Below, piece after piece: positions 1 through 13,400 of a stretch of 64,000 bases of DNA. Made by a program: the position numbers and the translations under genes. The stretch covers positions 1 to 64,000 of the forward strand of contig DF239808.1 in NCBI GenBank assembly GCA_000507305.1. Reading direction: 5' to 3'. Every line of letters begins with the position of its first letter. Position 1 is the stretch's first letter. The DNA is from Breviolum minutum Mf 1.05b.01 (lineage: Eukaryota > Sar > Dinophyceae > Suessiales > Symbiodiniaceae). The notes beneath the pieces were generated by a model. It ran no database searches. It worked only from the letters and a program-made list of their open reading frames with translations, and had not been told where the DNA came from.

Positions 1-30
1 ATATATATATGTGTATATATATATATATGT
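1..30. repeat. (AT)n simple repeat at the window edge
   Basis: Alternating A and T with two G interruptions. It may continue beyond the window. Nothing else is visible up to about 350. Confidence 0.9.
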
Positions 31-589
31 AAACTTCAAACACCTAATTTAGGGTGACGTTCCCTGATGTCACCATCATTAACCCATGAGAATCTTCAAG
101 ATTGGAATGATCTGATGTAGACAACGAGGACTGGGGCAAAATGCTTTCGCCATTTGCTGACCTGGAATGTTTGGTCATTTTGGGTTGAAACTATTCTACT
201 ATATTTTGTTATCCACAGCAAGAAATTCTCAGCACATTGGGTGTCTGTAGTATGCATATGAAGGAAGAGTATACTGATGTTTACTTCGGCAACACTATGT
301 TTTGATCTTTCATGTTCATCACAATACTGGAATTCTTATCGTCAAATCATCATCGAAAACCCTGCAAAAATACAAGAAAACCCTCCCTGAAAACCTCATG
401 TACCCCGCCAATCCCAACGGCATTCCAACGGTTGCAGCCTGCCTCAAGATGCTCTCGGAGAGGTGCAACACTTTGGTGCTGCAACTTGGAGGTAGGAAGC
501 GTAACACCGCATTCCTCAACGGTTGGTGAAACGGTTGTAACTGAACAACCAGGGGGTTCACCCCGGTGAACCACTGCTGGACATCATTC

Positions 590-1797
590 GGCCCAGGAGC
601 TGTCCAGCTTGTGCTGCATAATGCACTGAAGTCTTTCCATTTTCTGCGGGTGCCAACAAATCCACGTCCAAGTCCTGAAGAAAAAAATCACAAAACAGTG
701 CAAATTGCAAGACAAACTCGGAATGGGGAAAATTCTGAGACGCGCATTCCATTGAAAATTCAGTTGATAGAAGAAGGGGTACTGAAAAAATCAAATTTGG
801 TCTAATCTGTCTTTTTACTCAGAGTATACCCAACTTCTATCCGGATTCACTGCAAAAAATCATCATATTACCACCCAAAGAGTGTCAAGAAAGAAGCTTC
901 AGCATTAATCATTCTTTGCTTTAACGCCCAACCGCTGCCTGGAAAAACTTCAGGATCTGCACGTGACCAGCAGCTGCCTGTGACGACCGCTATGTTTTTT
1001 GCCGATTTTTTCGTGGGTCCAAATCCTTTGTTGAGAAAAAACATGTTTTCGCATCGAAAACTAAAGATACTGATCATCCTTTAGACTTGTTGCAGATATC
1101 TTCTACTTCCCGTAAACACGCAACATCTTGGCCGCACCGCACGGTGTAAGGCAGTTTTGCCAGAACCATCAGGCATCAGCAGTGGTAGCTGCAGCTCGTG
1201 TAGTAGGCGTAGGACCTCTGAAAAGTGAAATGATCACACTGCAACCATTTTTCCACACATGTACATAAAATTCATTCCCAACAATACCAAACCTGTGTTT
1301 ATAGAACACCTTTTCAACTACAAATCCCATGATCCATGACCCTACGGTTTTGTTTTCCACCTCCACATGCCCAGCATCAGCAGCAAGATGTGCAGCCGAT
1401 AACATCCGCCCATCCTGGGAGGTTAGGTCCTTGGAAACGGCGTGGAGAGTGGATTTTTTCATGGGACCGGATCTCCTAACATGGCCGGAAATCAACCCTT
1501 ATAAGTTGGGAAGTTGGGGACCCTGAAAGACCAGTGACTTAGTCTTGGGAGGGAAAAACAAACAGGCTAGAAGTAGCGAGGCTCCGTGTTTTTTTGTGGA
1601 AAACTTCGGGGTTTTTGTTATGTCGTCGTGTTGGTGCTGCAAAACCACCTAAATGGTTATCTTCAAACTGCTCTTCATCCTCCCTTTCCAACGACTTCAT
1701 AGGCTCCCAACCCATCTGCCACCCCGGTTTTCTGCCAAAGAACAGCACCAAAGTTTTGAAGAAGTTGCAAGACTTCACAATGACCACCAATAGCTGC
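590..1797 (-). CDS. Ankyrin-repeat protein, 3' part (five exons)
   Basis: Exons on the minus strand: 1797-1749, 1497-1361, 1215-1138, 977-933 and 674 to about 610. Joined in phase they give consecutive ankyrin repeats: GGHCEVLQLLQNFG, then LSAAHLAADAGHVE, VLRLLHELQLPLLMPDGSG, KTALHRAAAAGHVQILKFF and ENGKTSVHYAAQAG. The second and third joins restore the canonical G-x-TALH-x-AA-x-x-GH pattern exactly across exon borders, which supports the splicing. Every acceptor is AG followed by G; the first four donors are GT. Ankyrin repeats bind proteins; no catalytic domain is visible, so the role is unknown. A further open stretch at about 510-385 (LRFLP then SILRQAATVGMPLGLAG) may be the next exon. 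Start codon and 5' exons lie above 1800 and were not found. Confidence 0.75.
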
Positions 1798-2397
1798 CTG
1801 GTTTGCTTGTCAGGCCAAATCACTTCACTTTTTTCCGACATGGAAAAACCGACATCAGAGGAATCATGACGGACCCACCCGTGAAACACCCGCCACCCAC
1901 CTGATGGACTGCTGAAGTTCCATGTGGCTCACATGTCTCATTAGGATCCATCTTCAATTCCAAAAGTCGCTGCACCTCTCATTGGAACCGAACAGTTTGG
2001 AAGTGAAAGACAGCCCCATCGTTCAACTCATGTTATTTTTGTTTGTTCTTTCGATTGTTTCATGTTGAGGTTGTTTCGTGTTTCTTTGCTTGTGAAAATC
2101 TAATTCTTTGGTTTGTTGGTTTGTAGTTTCTCAAAAAAAAAACTGTCCTTTGCTCATATAATTCATATCTCATAGTTCATATCACCACTTGCCCCTGACG
2201 ATTCCTGATTTCCGACCTCATGCAAATCACCTCTCCGGGCAGGACCATCCGGAGTGCAAAGTGTACTCATAGCTTACACCAAATTCAGCAAGGAGAGGGA
2301 GGTGTTTGGGCCATAGGGTCTGTACCCAACGCATGCTACATAAATCTATCTTTGTGGTTTCCCACTAAAAATGAACCATCTGAAGGAGCATTTGGGG
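1798..2397. other. Non-coding stretch
   Basis: Probably intron or intergenic DNA upstream of the ankyrin exons. I see no domain, repeat or RNA gene. Confidence 0.4.
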
Positions 2398-2985
2398 TGT
2401 CTTCTTCTTTTTCAGATACTCCAGACATGTTGCATAAGTTCATTTCTAGTTGGTCAAGCTGCTTTGTGGCGTGTCATCTTCATGACCAACCTTGTTGGGA
2501 GACTGCTTCGTGGAGACTATCGCGCTCTCAATTCATGCCTGAGCTGCCTAAGCTCAAGGTTCAACTGGACTGGTTTAAATGACTATGAGACACTGTGACA
2601 CTTCCAAAACCTTATAGCCTTGAAAATGGGGATAGGAGGGATAGTGCCAAACGTCGAAACACCCTCTTGAACCAGAAAAATGCCGTTTTTTTGTTGCAGG
2701 CATCTCAGTCACCCTTAGCTCCGTAGATGTCATGCCAACTCAAACCTTTCGACAAGTTCAACTTTTTCAGATAAACGCCACAGTGGTTTCAGGCAACAAC
2801 ATCGTTGCGGCTCACCTGGCTCATGAAGTCAAGTTGAATCACTTCGTGCCATGCAGTCGAGTTAAACATCTTCTTTGCGTGCGGAAGTGGCCAGGTCAAA
2901 TGATCTCAATCCTAGTTGTTTCAAACTTTCGATGAATTTCAGCTGCACAAATATCGAATGTATTTATATAGGCAATGCTGTCGGA
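2398..2985 (+). repeat. Dispersed repeat family, copy 1 (about 590 bp)
   Basis: Closely similar to 15807-16365, with blocks of near identity separated by small indels. Both copies start at a polypyrimidine-CAG acceptor-like site, continue with an open frame DTPDMLHKFISSW and CFVACHLHD that ends KVQLDWFK-stop, hold a second acceptor-like TTGTTGCAGGC, and finish with ATCGAATGTATTTATATAGGC. It reads on the plus strand, against the surrounding genes. It could be a mobile element or a duplicated gene fragment; no known domain is recognised. Confidence 0.8.
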
Positions 2986-3402
2986 GGAGCAATTCTGGCT
3001 TGTGTAGCGAACTACTGGTGCCCCATCGTCAACAGCTCCAAAGCATTCTAGTTATTGGGGCTTCTGGCTACGTCCAACATCCGGAAAATTCACCAAAACC
3101 GGAATTTTGGAATGGGGCTGTTAAACAAACCTTGCTTTTGGCCAACATGCCATGTGGAGATATGTGGAATTATGTCGTGTAAAGTCGCTGAAAAACATCC
3201 AGAAACACATTTTCAAATTATGAATATTTTCTGCGCAAATAATATTGTTAACATGTTCAAAGTACTAACCATAGGACAAAACAACGACTTACATATGATT
3301 GATGACTTCATGCCAGTCCACAGTTTGGCCATGAAAGAAGGCACTCCGTTTCTTTTGCCGCATTGTGGTCTCTCGGCATGGAATGCATTTTTGTCCGGCG
3401 CA

Positions 3403-3408
3403 TGATGG

Positions 3409-3458
<50 letters not shown>

Positions 3459-3482
3459 GTCAGGATGGTGAGGATGGTGATG
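3403..3482. repeat. (GAT)n/(ATC)n microsatellite
   Basis: About 20 GAT units, degenerating into GGATGGTGA. The long poly-His and poly-Ile frames through it are artefacts of the repeat. Confidence 0.95.
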
Positions 3483-5284
3483 ACAATGGTGGTCAAAAAA
3501 TGACAGGAACAACAAATGACACCTGAAAGTTGCCACATCTAATTCGGTCATCTTCATTGAAAAATGCTCCCCTGCCACCTTAAGTGTTCCTGCCTTGAAA
3601 AAAAGGAGCAACTCGAAATAACGAGTTGCAGGTGAAACCCCCCGGATGCGACAATGACCAGCTCAGATCGCGGCACTAAGAGACCTGAGAATTTGGCTCA
3701 GATCAACTGACCTGACCGATAAATCAATCCAAATACCGCCAGTTGCAGGAAATGCTTTTGCACAACACTATGATCTACGTGTGATCTAGTGTTTTCTGTA
3801 GGGACACTACCTCACAACAATCATACATCACTCGCTGTCTGGTGGGGCATTGCCACTGTGAAAAACAAACTACAACTCACCAGGTCAAGCAATGTAAAAA
3901 TCGTGCCCACCAGTGCTTTCATGAACCTGGGCTAAAAAGGGAAGATATCAAAACGGTTGCCACCCCAGTGATGAAAATGTTGGTTGACATTGACTGTGAC
4001 ATTAACGGTGCGTGGACTGTGATATGGACGAGACTTGCTCAGGTGCCCCACCCGCTAGTCCCAAAAAATGAGTAGGGGATCTCTACATGACTGTGACAGG
4101 CCGGTGGAAGGACCTATAGCCTATAGGACATATATGATTTATAGATTTTATAGGCTTCGTCCTGCCATCAAAGAGTTTAGCCTGTGGTGAAACGTAAAAC
4201 CTAAGGACCTTGACACATCAACCCCCCTGGCTGCTCAAATCAATTTTCCCTTTGAAACGCTGGCCCCACCATGCCGAAAGTATCATCCGTGAGGGCGTCG
4301 CTGCCCTAAAGAAACTTCTTTGTCCTACGTGACCCTTGCCCTCGCCTTGGCATTGTATGTCCAATGGTCAGAGGGTGACCACACAAGATCAAGAAACGCA
4401 AGGGAAGGTTGCTGGAATCACCAATGAAACCAGTGGCACCGGGAGCTTCCGCAGAAGCGCGCGCACCACAATTAATAAAATCTGTACTACCCCGCTGCAT
4501 TTGCTACAGCGGCCACCCCATGTTCAAAGCCTTGCAGTTGCCGCAGCGTTGATCAACAAAAACAGCTTCAAGAGACCATAAAAATGTAGCATGTGTCCCT
4601 AAAAACCCTACACATGTGGTATTGGATTTTGACAGGTCGATGGTTCACTTCACATCTTGAATCTTGGATTTCTTCCAACACAAACCAGCAAGGCGCTCCA
4701 AGGTTGAAGGACTTGGATTTTGCCACTTTCGAAGAAAAAACAACAGAGAATCAGTAGAGAGGCTCTAGGTTTTGTGAACGTGTGGGCAGTTGCTACATGG
4801 AAAGAAAGACTTCTAAGACATCCCCCTTGCAATGCTCAATCCCGGCAACCATTTCCACGTCAAATCCAAGTCTGCAAGCATTGAATTACACGACACCCAG
4901 CACGCAGCCAGATCTGCAGTTTTGCCTTGCCAAGATATGTTTCTATTCCAAGTACTGTCCAAGTGCCAACATTGCAGTCGAAGATGGTCAGAGTCAAACT
5001 GATACCTTGAGACACTTCAAATTTCAAACATTCCATCCCGCTTGGCTTGACAGCACAGGAAGCGAACAACTCCACGGAAATTGCATGGAATGTCCTTCCG
5101 CTCTGAGCGAATGCCGAGAGCCAACGTTAACGCATCAAATGTCAATCTCAGTCATTTTCATGATCTTTGTGACCAATTGTTCCACCTGACTCAAGCTTCA
5201 ATGAGCCATGGGAACTAACAAGGTGAAAACTTTGATGATATACAGGTCTTGCAAAATAAACACATACAACTATACAACGTTCAG
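3483..5284. other. Long non-coding stretch
   Basis: No recognisable exon, repeat family or RNA gene. The open frames here are short and without domain character; likely intron or intergenic DNA of the minus-strand cluster. Confidence 0.4.
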
Positions 5285-6696
5285 ATCCATACGAAATCAG
5301 GTTGCTCGCCCCAAGGCTTGTCACACTGGCTCCTTTTGCAAAGGGTACAAAGACTGGACCTGCCCTCTCTTCACTCCCCTGCGCTGATGCAGCTGCCTCC
5401 AAATCATCTTCACTGTCATCCTTCTTGCGTTTTGGGTTTGTCGGGAGGGGCCCAATGTACCTCCGAGATGATGACAACTTGCCAAACCCATGGCTTCACC
5501 ACTTTATATGACTGAGTTTGGCCCATGTCCTTCGATCTTCACCCCTAATCTATAATGATCTGTAATGGTAACATATGAGTAAAGGTGAGTGGAGCAATCA
5601 AAAAAGGCCCAAGATTTGTTCGGTGAATTAAATCAACCAATCATAAGGCCACGTGCGCAAAACAAAAGGGATGCTGACTTTGCCAAATTCTATTCCCAAA
5701 CTGCACTCCAGATTCAACATCATTCAACCACTTACCACATCCCCTTGCAGAAACCCGCCCCAGCAGGCACTCATGCGCGTAGCAGCTTCGGATCTTTCGC
5801 CCCACCGGCGCCACCGGCCCATCGTTGGGCAACGGCAAAGATCTGGGCGCGCCACCAGATCCACAAGTGTGCTTGGGTGGACGTCCACGACGCGCAGGAC
5901 CAGCTGCTCTGATACAACCCGGGCAATCCTTGAAAGCTGCAGAAAAATGACATCCGCATATTCGTTCAAAACTTGATCCCTAAGAATTTCCACAAAACAA
6001 GACGTTTTTTGTTGCAGGGTTGGGTTTGAAAATGTTTTCCGTGAGAGTTTTTCAAAAAGGTTGAAACTGCTATTCCCTGCTATATATTCCTGCTATAATG
6101 GGACCCGGGACAGCAAAGACTAAAACCTTTGCACGCCTCTTGAACACACAGAAAGCACAGAATCATCTTCAGGCATCTTGGTCCCCAATGCATGGCTGCA
6201 CTGAAACAAGGGCCCAAACTTCGATCAGGTCTTGGAGGTGCGCGGCACATCAAGCCGCAGTTTGGTAGCTGTGAATTTAACTCAACAAAAGCAAGTGAAA
6301 AATGCAGATTTTGTTGAGGTTTGGGCTGATTGGTATATCCCACTGCCATTTCAAGCTGCGCAAGAGGATTGCCGATTTTCTCTCTATTGCCTTCACTAGA
6401 AGCCCTTCGCAACTCTCACATCGAAGATCTCACTGAAAAAAGACTTTCTGAGGAAAGATTCCAGTGGAAAAGTAGCATCTGCAGGCGCCAAAGGTGTTTC
6501 ACCTGCATCAAAAGGTGATCCGGTAGCTTCCCACAATGTCAGCCGCGGCGCAGCGGGTCCACCGCAATCATTAATTCTCCAAATTCAATGCGATTGAGAT
6601 AAACTAAACATAGACTGCATGTGGTACACCATGACCCCCCGGTGCCTAGGTTCAGTTCCTCAGCAGCGCGCTTCGCACGTCGTTTCCTCTTGAAAC
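5285..6696 (-). CDS. Putative nuclear protein with basic and AT-hook-like motifs (partial)
   Basis: Four fairly clear minus-strand exons plus one of uncertain frame. 6696-6646 encodes a basic segment with KRKRRAKR, like a nuclear localisation signal, and ends at a GC donor. 6200-6127 encodes an acidic segment (MPEDDSVLSV). 5928-5736 is 193 nt ending at a strong GTAAGT donor; it encodes DCPGC, then ARRGRPPKHTC, then SCYAHEC. RGRPPK is an AT-hook-type minor-groove motif, and the paired cysteines and His suggest zinc binding. 5460 to about 5285 encodes a basic then acidic stretch (NPKRKKDDSEDDLE). About 6330-6410 is also open. I infer a chromatin or DNA-binding protein. The exons may belong to more than one gene, since not every join is fixed by phase. 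Confidence 0.5.
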
Positions 6697-6934
6697 CTGG
6701 TGCAGCAGAGAGATCAAGCAAGAAGCGAACATGTCTTTTCCAAGCTATGTAGCTAAGTATGAAACAAATGCTTGAAGCTGTTCAAAGCGCTAGTGCTGAC
6801 CAAATTGTGAAACGCTGACATCTGTTGAGCCGGTCAATACGTGTCCTGATAACCTTGCAAACCTGAAAACTGCATAAAGACGGAAGTTGATGCCAGAAGC
6901 ATTGCAACAGGATCATAATATGTTGCTTGGCTCA

Positions 6935-7186
6935 TCAGCTCATCAGCACTGACGATGCCCGTGAAAACAAAGAGCTGAGGCCGTGTCCTTCGCCAATGCT
7001 GGATGTGCAAGGCTTCCCATTAGTAATGGTAGGTCGCCACAATTCAGGGTGCTTGTCACGGTACCTTAGTCTTGGAAAGGCTACAATATGCCGTCCATGC
7101 TTGCAAGGTCCATGATGAGAAAACATCTTCAATAATGATTCAATACGTTTTGATGTCGTGATGCGGCGGCAAAGAAGATCAATCAA
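6935..7186 (-). other. Possible exon, frame unresolved
   Basis: Two minus-strand frames are open here, one reading HPELWRPTITNGKP and the other QLFVFTGIVSADELMSQ. Splice-like borders exist but none is decisive. No family recognised. Confidence 0.25.
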
Positions 7187-7403
7187 TACTGCTTGGATTT
7201 ACATTATGAAAACATTGTCTTGCGCTCGGAGCCGAGCCTGAATGTACATGTACAGATACACTTGAATGCAAAAAGGTCTCGTCAGAACAGCCCTCAAAAA
7301 ACAATGTGCAATGGGGCACAGCAAGGTTTTGAAAAGTACTCACTTCCATCTCAAGTTAGAGCTACGATAAGCTCAGTCCATACCTAGCCCCAGCTGACCC
7401 ACT

Positions 7404-10400
7404 TCACATTGACCAAGTGATGCCAAGTGACCCGCCCAGCGCCTGGTTGGAGGTCTTGGCAAAAAACCGTTGGCCTGAAGCCCTCATCATGCCACCCACC
7501 ATGGCACTCAACTTGGGACCGATTCCAAATCCTGGAAGCGGAAGTGACGATTGCTGTTGAGAAAAAGACTTGAAATGACCAGAAATGATAAGAAATGCTG
7601 ATTGAATGGAGTAAAAGAGGGGCAGGCCCATCTGAATGCCAATGACATGATGATGACACATGACACACCCTGCCAATTGTGGACCTTTTTTTTCCGGCCA
7701 CACCTTGCCAGGAAGGCAACACCACCAGCCGTGCTTCGCGCGTGGCATCATGGATCTGACCCGGTTGGGTTGAGACACCACTGTAGGCGACCACTTCTCC
7801 AGTGGAGCTGCGGAGGAGAAGGCCATAGAGATTGAAGGGCAGCTGCCCCTGCGCCAGCACCCGGCCCAACCGGTGGCTCAAAAAAGTTGTTGCTTGTCTG
7901 TCATACATTGCAAAGATTGAAAAACTCTCATACTTTATCCTGGCAGCCAGTATCTGCCAACCACAAAAACACTATCCAGTTTTGGTTGCCAGTGTGGACA
8001 CACACAATTCAAAATTGCATCGATGCTTGACTTTTCAATCACACTCTCCACAACTCGACAATATGCCTTTCCTCTTACTGCATTCTTTTTCAGATGCCTG
8101 TGCCCTCCCAAAAAAAATTGCAACCTCGCTTTCAAGCCCTGCACGCCTCCATGTAATGGTGACATGCGAAGATCCGGTCAAACACATCGCGACTGCTCTG
8201 ACATGATGGAAGCCGCGTCAGTGTCAGGTGGAGATGCGGGGGTTGAAAAGACACCGCGCAGCTGTCAGGCGAAGGGCCTGGAGGCACCAATGAAACAGGG
8301 AAATCTTAAGGGTTGATTGGCGCTGATAATGACATAGGGAAACCATAGGGCCATAGGGGACCCCCAATGTGGGAAACCCTTATCATACTTATCCATACTC
8401 ATCCTAATAAATACTACTCCAAGAAGTGTGGATGAGAGTTTGTTGGGATTAAAACTGACAGAGCAGGCCGTATACTGTTGGTTTAGCCAACTTTTGAAGG
8501 GCATGAAATTGCGTTTTTTTCCACAGTCTGATTGAATTTGCAAAGAATTCGGCTGCGGATGTGCAAAACCCATGATAACACAAAAAAAAACCAAGTCATA
8601 GCACACCACCAACCACATCCCGTGCAATACCTCCCAGCCACATCCCGTTCACGCATCATCAGCAGCATCACCCTAATTCACACCCCACCGAAACACGCAA
8701 AGCCACCTCCCAACACAACACCTCCCATCCAAATCCGCGATCGAACACCACCAGCAGCACCCTCCACGATACATCCCAGCCCGACACAATCAAATAATAC
8801 CAGCAACACCCTCACCTTCCACACGCACGCCTTCCAATCACCACCAAGGACTCCCCAAGACCCTCCGCAATCACCTTCCAGCCAGAACCACCAATGACGC
8901 CCTACATTTTTCACCCTCCCTCCGCAACAAACCCGGAAATTCGGCGATCACCCATCCCTAGACTTGAAGTACGAACCCCTATAGCAAAAGCAACGACTCA
9001 TGGTTGCACAAGAGATACCCAAGAGATACCAGAGTGTCCAAAATCATAGAGTCTAGCCCGATCTTGCTTCATGACGTAAGGTCTTTTGGTCGGACACAAA
9101 TATCTATATAAAAGGTATATTGTTGGGCAGGCATTTGTATACCAGGAGCTTCTCAAAAAGCTTCCGAACAGCATCCTATGGAGCAAGGAATTTCTCGCAG
9201 GCTTCTCCCCCTAACTAACATTCAGATTTGGATAAGCTGCTCTTGAACACTACAGCATGATTGAAAAACAAACGTGTATACAAACATTGATTGAACATCT
9301 TACGCGAACAACCACTTTAGATCCCGCAAGCTGCCAAAATCTTGTAAGTCATTACACATGACTTCAATGTGGGCATCAAATCTTTTTCTCCCTGTCAACC
9401 CCCCCAAAAAAAATGGCTTCAGAGGGACCTCTTGTAAAGTCATTGTACCTCAGCAATTCACCCGAATCTGCGCGAAAGGACCACTCCGGACAAAGCCAGT
9501 CCTGGGCGGTATTCAAAGCCGACTTGTGACAGTGTTTTTTGCTGGGATGATTGTGCTGTAAAAGTCCCTTATCCATCCTTATCTGGGGGTTACATATCTT
9601 CCAACCGTGCTCAGCAACTTAGTGAGGGACGCAGTAGCTACTGCATGCGGATACATGGAGCACAGATCTCAATAGTCACCGCATCCAACCACCCTCATAT
9701 AGAATGTAATTAAATTTCATGATATGTCTATATTCCTTGTCAACAAAAAACAGAGAATAGTAGCCTCATGGCAAAAAAAAACCTGCAGCTTCACCAGGTT
9801 TCGGAACAATTCTGTGAGGTCCCTGAAAGCTGCCACTGCCCACATTCCCTTCCGGTCAAGGTTCCACTACATCAGCCTGACATCCCGCCAGCACTATGCG
9901 AATTCCACTCATCAATGGCCCATCCATGAAGCTCCGCAGATTGCATGACACTTTGAAGGCCCTTTGACGATCTAAGTGGCTGGTGAATTCCTGGGGGCGG
10001 CGAAGTGACGACACCATTTTTCCATCACAGCAATGTAACCTTGAGCATTTTTTTGATTCCTAATTTGTAGGCTCCAGGAAATTGCCAAAGAAACTGCTGC
10101 TGCTCATATGTCAAGTTTTTTGTTGAAGTCTCTCACTTGTAGCCTTTCACGAAAAAACATATGTCTATAGTCTATACGTACATGCCCAAACAAGCCCAAA
10201 CAGCATCTTAGGACGTAAGTATGCATGCAAAGAACTGTGTGAAAACATTGCATGCTGTGACTCAGATCTGCGTCTTTGCAAATCAACGCTAGTATGTGTC
10301 AAGTGACCGAGTTGTGGGGCTGATCTTAGCAAAATAGATATGACCCAGCTTGCATCTTAACCCACTATAATTGATACAAGTTAGATGAGACCTGCAAAGA

Positions 10401-13400
10401 CAAAAATAAGTAGCACGGGCTGAAGTCTTCTGAAGGCAAGCAAAAAACAAAAACGGCCCAAAAGCCAGACTTCAGCCATGCGGCCATGTTCCAGCCTGAA
10501 CTTCGTCAAACACCCGTCCACCTTCCACTCGTCCAAAACCAAGCATCATCGACCAGCAAAATGTCACCAGCTTCCGCCAGCGTTCGCGCAAGATCTGCCA
10601 AGCTACGCTCACCCATGGACAGCTGATGATAGCAAGCTGACCCGTTGAGTGTCACCACCTTCCAGGAAGGCTATAAATTTTGCATTATTGAGAAACGTTG
10701 GTAAGGGTGAACATCTAACTGTTAACTTTCAGCCATCTTATTTAGCACCTTGGTACCTGCCCATGGTGCTAACGTTGCTTCAATTTTGAAGTTCCCCAAG
10801 TCTCCTCACCTGCATCTCACCTGGAGTAACAGACCCTGGCAGCATGACCCCCATACAGCCAGCAAACCTCTAGGATCCCTGTCTTCTTTGCATCATCGCA
10901 CGAAAGCTGCTGCCAAACACTCTCAGTCTTGCTCCAGTCGAAGTGCTTCAGTCCGCCTCCGAAAGAGGAATTCGGGCAGACCGAAACAAGTAAAGGTCAA
11001 GATGCTGATCTGACACAGACACACTGTGATACAAACCCTAGCTTGTAGCCAAATTACTTGGTAAGAATGCCGATGGACAAAGAGGCATGCGACTTCATGG
11101 TTCCCATAGTCATGTGTTTTTCATACCGTCAGGTGTCTTTCTCACGATGTATAACTGATACTGGCTAGAGAACCAAAAAAGATGCACCATCAATGGGCGA
11201 GCTCTTTCTCAAATGAAACGAAAAAGCTTGCCAAAACAAATGGAACTGGAGAACAACTTGCTGAGGTCACTAATTCCATGGCTTCATCAAATCTGTTGAA
11301 AAACAACAACTACACAAAAAAACAAAACAAAACCATCAAATTCCGTGCCTTCAAACAACTTCAAGTTGCTCGACTTGCCACTTCCACTGGGTCCCAGGAT
11401 GCATCCTACTCTCCATGGAAAGCCTTGGAATGGCGAGATGAGGGAATGGCACAACGGAATTCAAAAATGTGGAATGAAGTGATACTGTAGTGACGTGTCT
11501 TGTTTCAGAGCCAATGGGAGCATCAAGTTCATGATACATTTTTCCAATCGGTTTGCGTTAGAGTCTGTCCCCAACCTTTCCCATCCCTCATGGCCAAGGA
11601 GCTCTGCAGAACTTCCTGCTTGAGCAGGAAGATCTGCTGTGTAATCTTTCCTTCAAAGATGTAGTCCAGTGGCTTTGAAGCCTCCATGGTATACTCGTCC
11701 AAATCCACTTCAGTAGAAAAATCCTGAAGCTAAGCGACACACCCGCGATGGCAAATAGCAAATCCGAGGCATCTGTGGCAAGTGAAGTTGACAGAAGCGG
11801 ACCATACAGTACCCATAAACGGTGATATCTGCATTGGTTCCTTCCAAAATCTGCAGAAACTGACAAACCAAAGCACCTGCCGCACCGCAGCATCTCGAAT
11901 CCGTTCATGACTTCGAAGAGGGCGCGGCTGCAGCGGAAGCTCATCTAAGGATGCCTGGCGAAGAGCTCGGCGGAGGAACCAAACTTGGCATGTTTTGGAA
12001 AGTTTCCAGAACAACTTTGGTTTGAAATGCGCTGCTTTTGCAAGATTTGGAAGTCTCAAATACCAGTATGAGAACCAGCGTTACCTTTTCTAATCCCCAA
12101 AAAGAGTTTCTACATCATGAAATGACTTAAATTACATGACATATGTTCATATCGTTTCTTTGTTCTTGTCTCACAGGAAACTATGACAATGAAACCCCAC
12201 ATGCCTGCGGGCCACGCCAGCCCGCACCTGTGCCGGACTCATAGCACTCCACTTTTGTTGCGATGTGCAGCTCAGGCCTGTGTTCCGCCAGTGTGGGCTC
12301 CCGAACAAAAAAAAAGGTTCGTGACGACTCTTGAATGAAGATGATAAAGTAAGGAAAAACTGATAAAACTGATAAGACTATATAACTACCTCTGTGCTGA
12401 TGACAGGTGCCATTATGGCACAAAAGACCTTTGACTTTGCACATCTTCCACCCGGAATGCCTTTAATTTAACCTTATCCTGCGTCACAGCTCAGCTAGAT
12501 GAGATAAACACGTGACATTTATGATATTTTATTTTGCTGGTTGGTTTAGAGTTTAGAGGGACCCTGAAAATGGCTGATTAGCAAGTATAATTCCCAAATA
12601 AGAGGTTAGTATTATCGCCTAAATAACCCAAATAGCCAAAGTGTTTCATGGCTCAAATACATTTCATGATTTGTCGAAGCAAGAACCTGCTGGCAATTTC
12701 CCTCGGCTGAAAAGAAACTGCCATATACATACGTGCGGCGCCACTTTTTTGATGCATCTATTCCCCGGGAAGCTTCCTAACCCACCACAGGACCACCTGA
12801 GTGTCAACGTTTCATTTGGGTTCTTGTGCACCATCACCTTCTTGTCCTGGGCATATGATGTTTCAAAAAGGTCTGGAGACATATGATAACATATATGACA
12901 TGTAAAGGCTTCATCCACGAAGAAGCAGCAATAGACTGCAACACTGACCAAGAAACACTGAGCAAATGGAGCACGACATCTGGCTGTAGGAAGGGAACGA
13001 GGCCCACTTTGCAAGTTGCCTCAAAAAGAAGTCTGTCATTCTGTTTTTTCGACCCACGGGCTAGGGTTACGGCCTTGAGGCATCCTGAATGGGTCGAGTT
13101 ACCAGCAGCGCTGGGCCGCTGCCCTTGTTGTCCTCTGATCTCCAATATCGGCTCAGCCCGGTGCACAGTGCCGAAGCTGTTTGCAGATCCAAAGTGCATA
13201 GGAAATCATCCTGAAACCATGAACAAATCCCCGCATGTATCTTGAGACGGGTTTTGGGTTGCATGGATGTAAAAGGAGAGACATCTCTTTTTTCATCAAA
13301 TATAATCCATTCCTGTATTAATATCATTGAAAATACTGAATACTGATCCTGCCACCAATCCCCTCCTGGAATCAAAGATGAAGAGGCATCAAACCGCAAA

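Noticed and set aside
3308..3611. Poly-His and poly-Ile frames near 3.4 kb
   Set aside because: Pure product of the GAT microsatellite.
12205..12228. Perfect 7-bp stem TGCGGGC/GCCCGCA
   Set aside because: Too short and isolated to be called a regulatory element or terminator.
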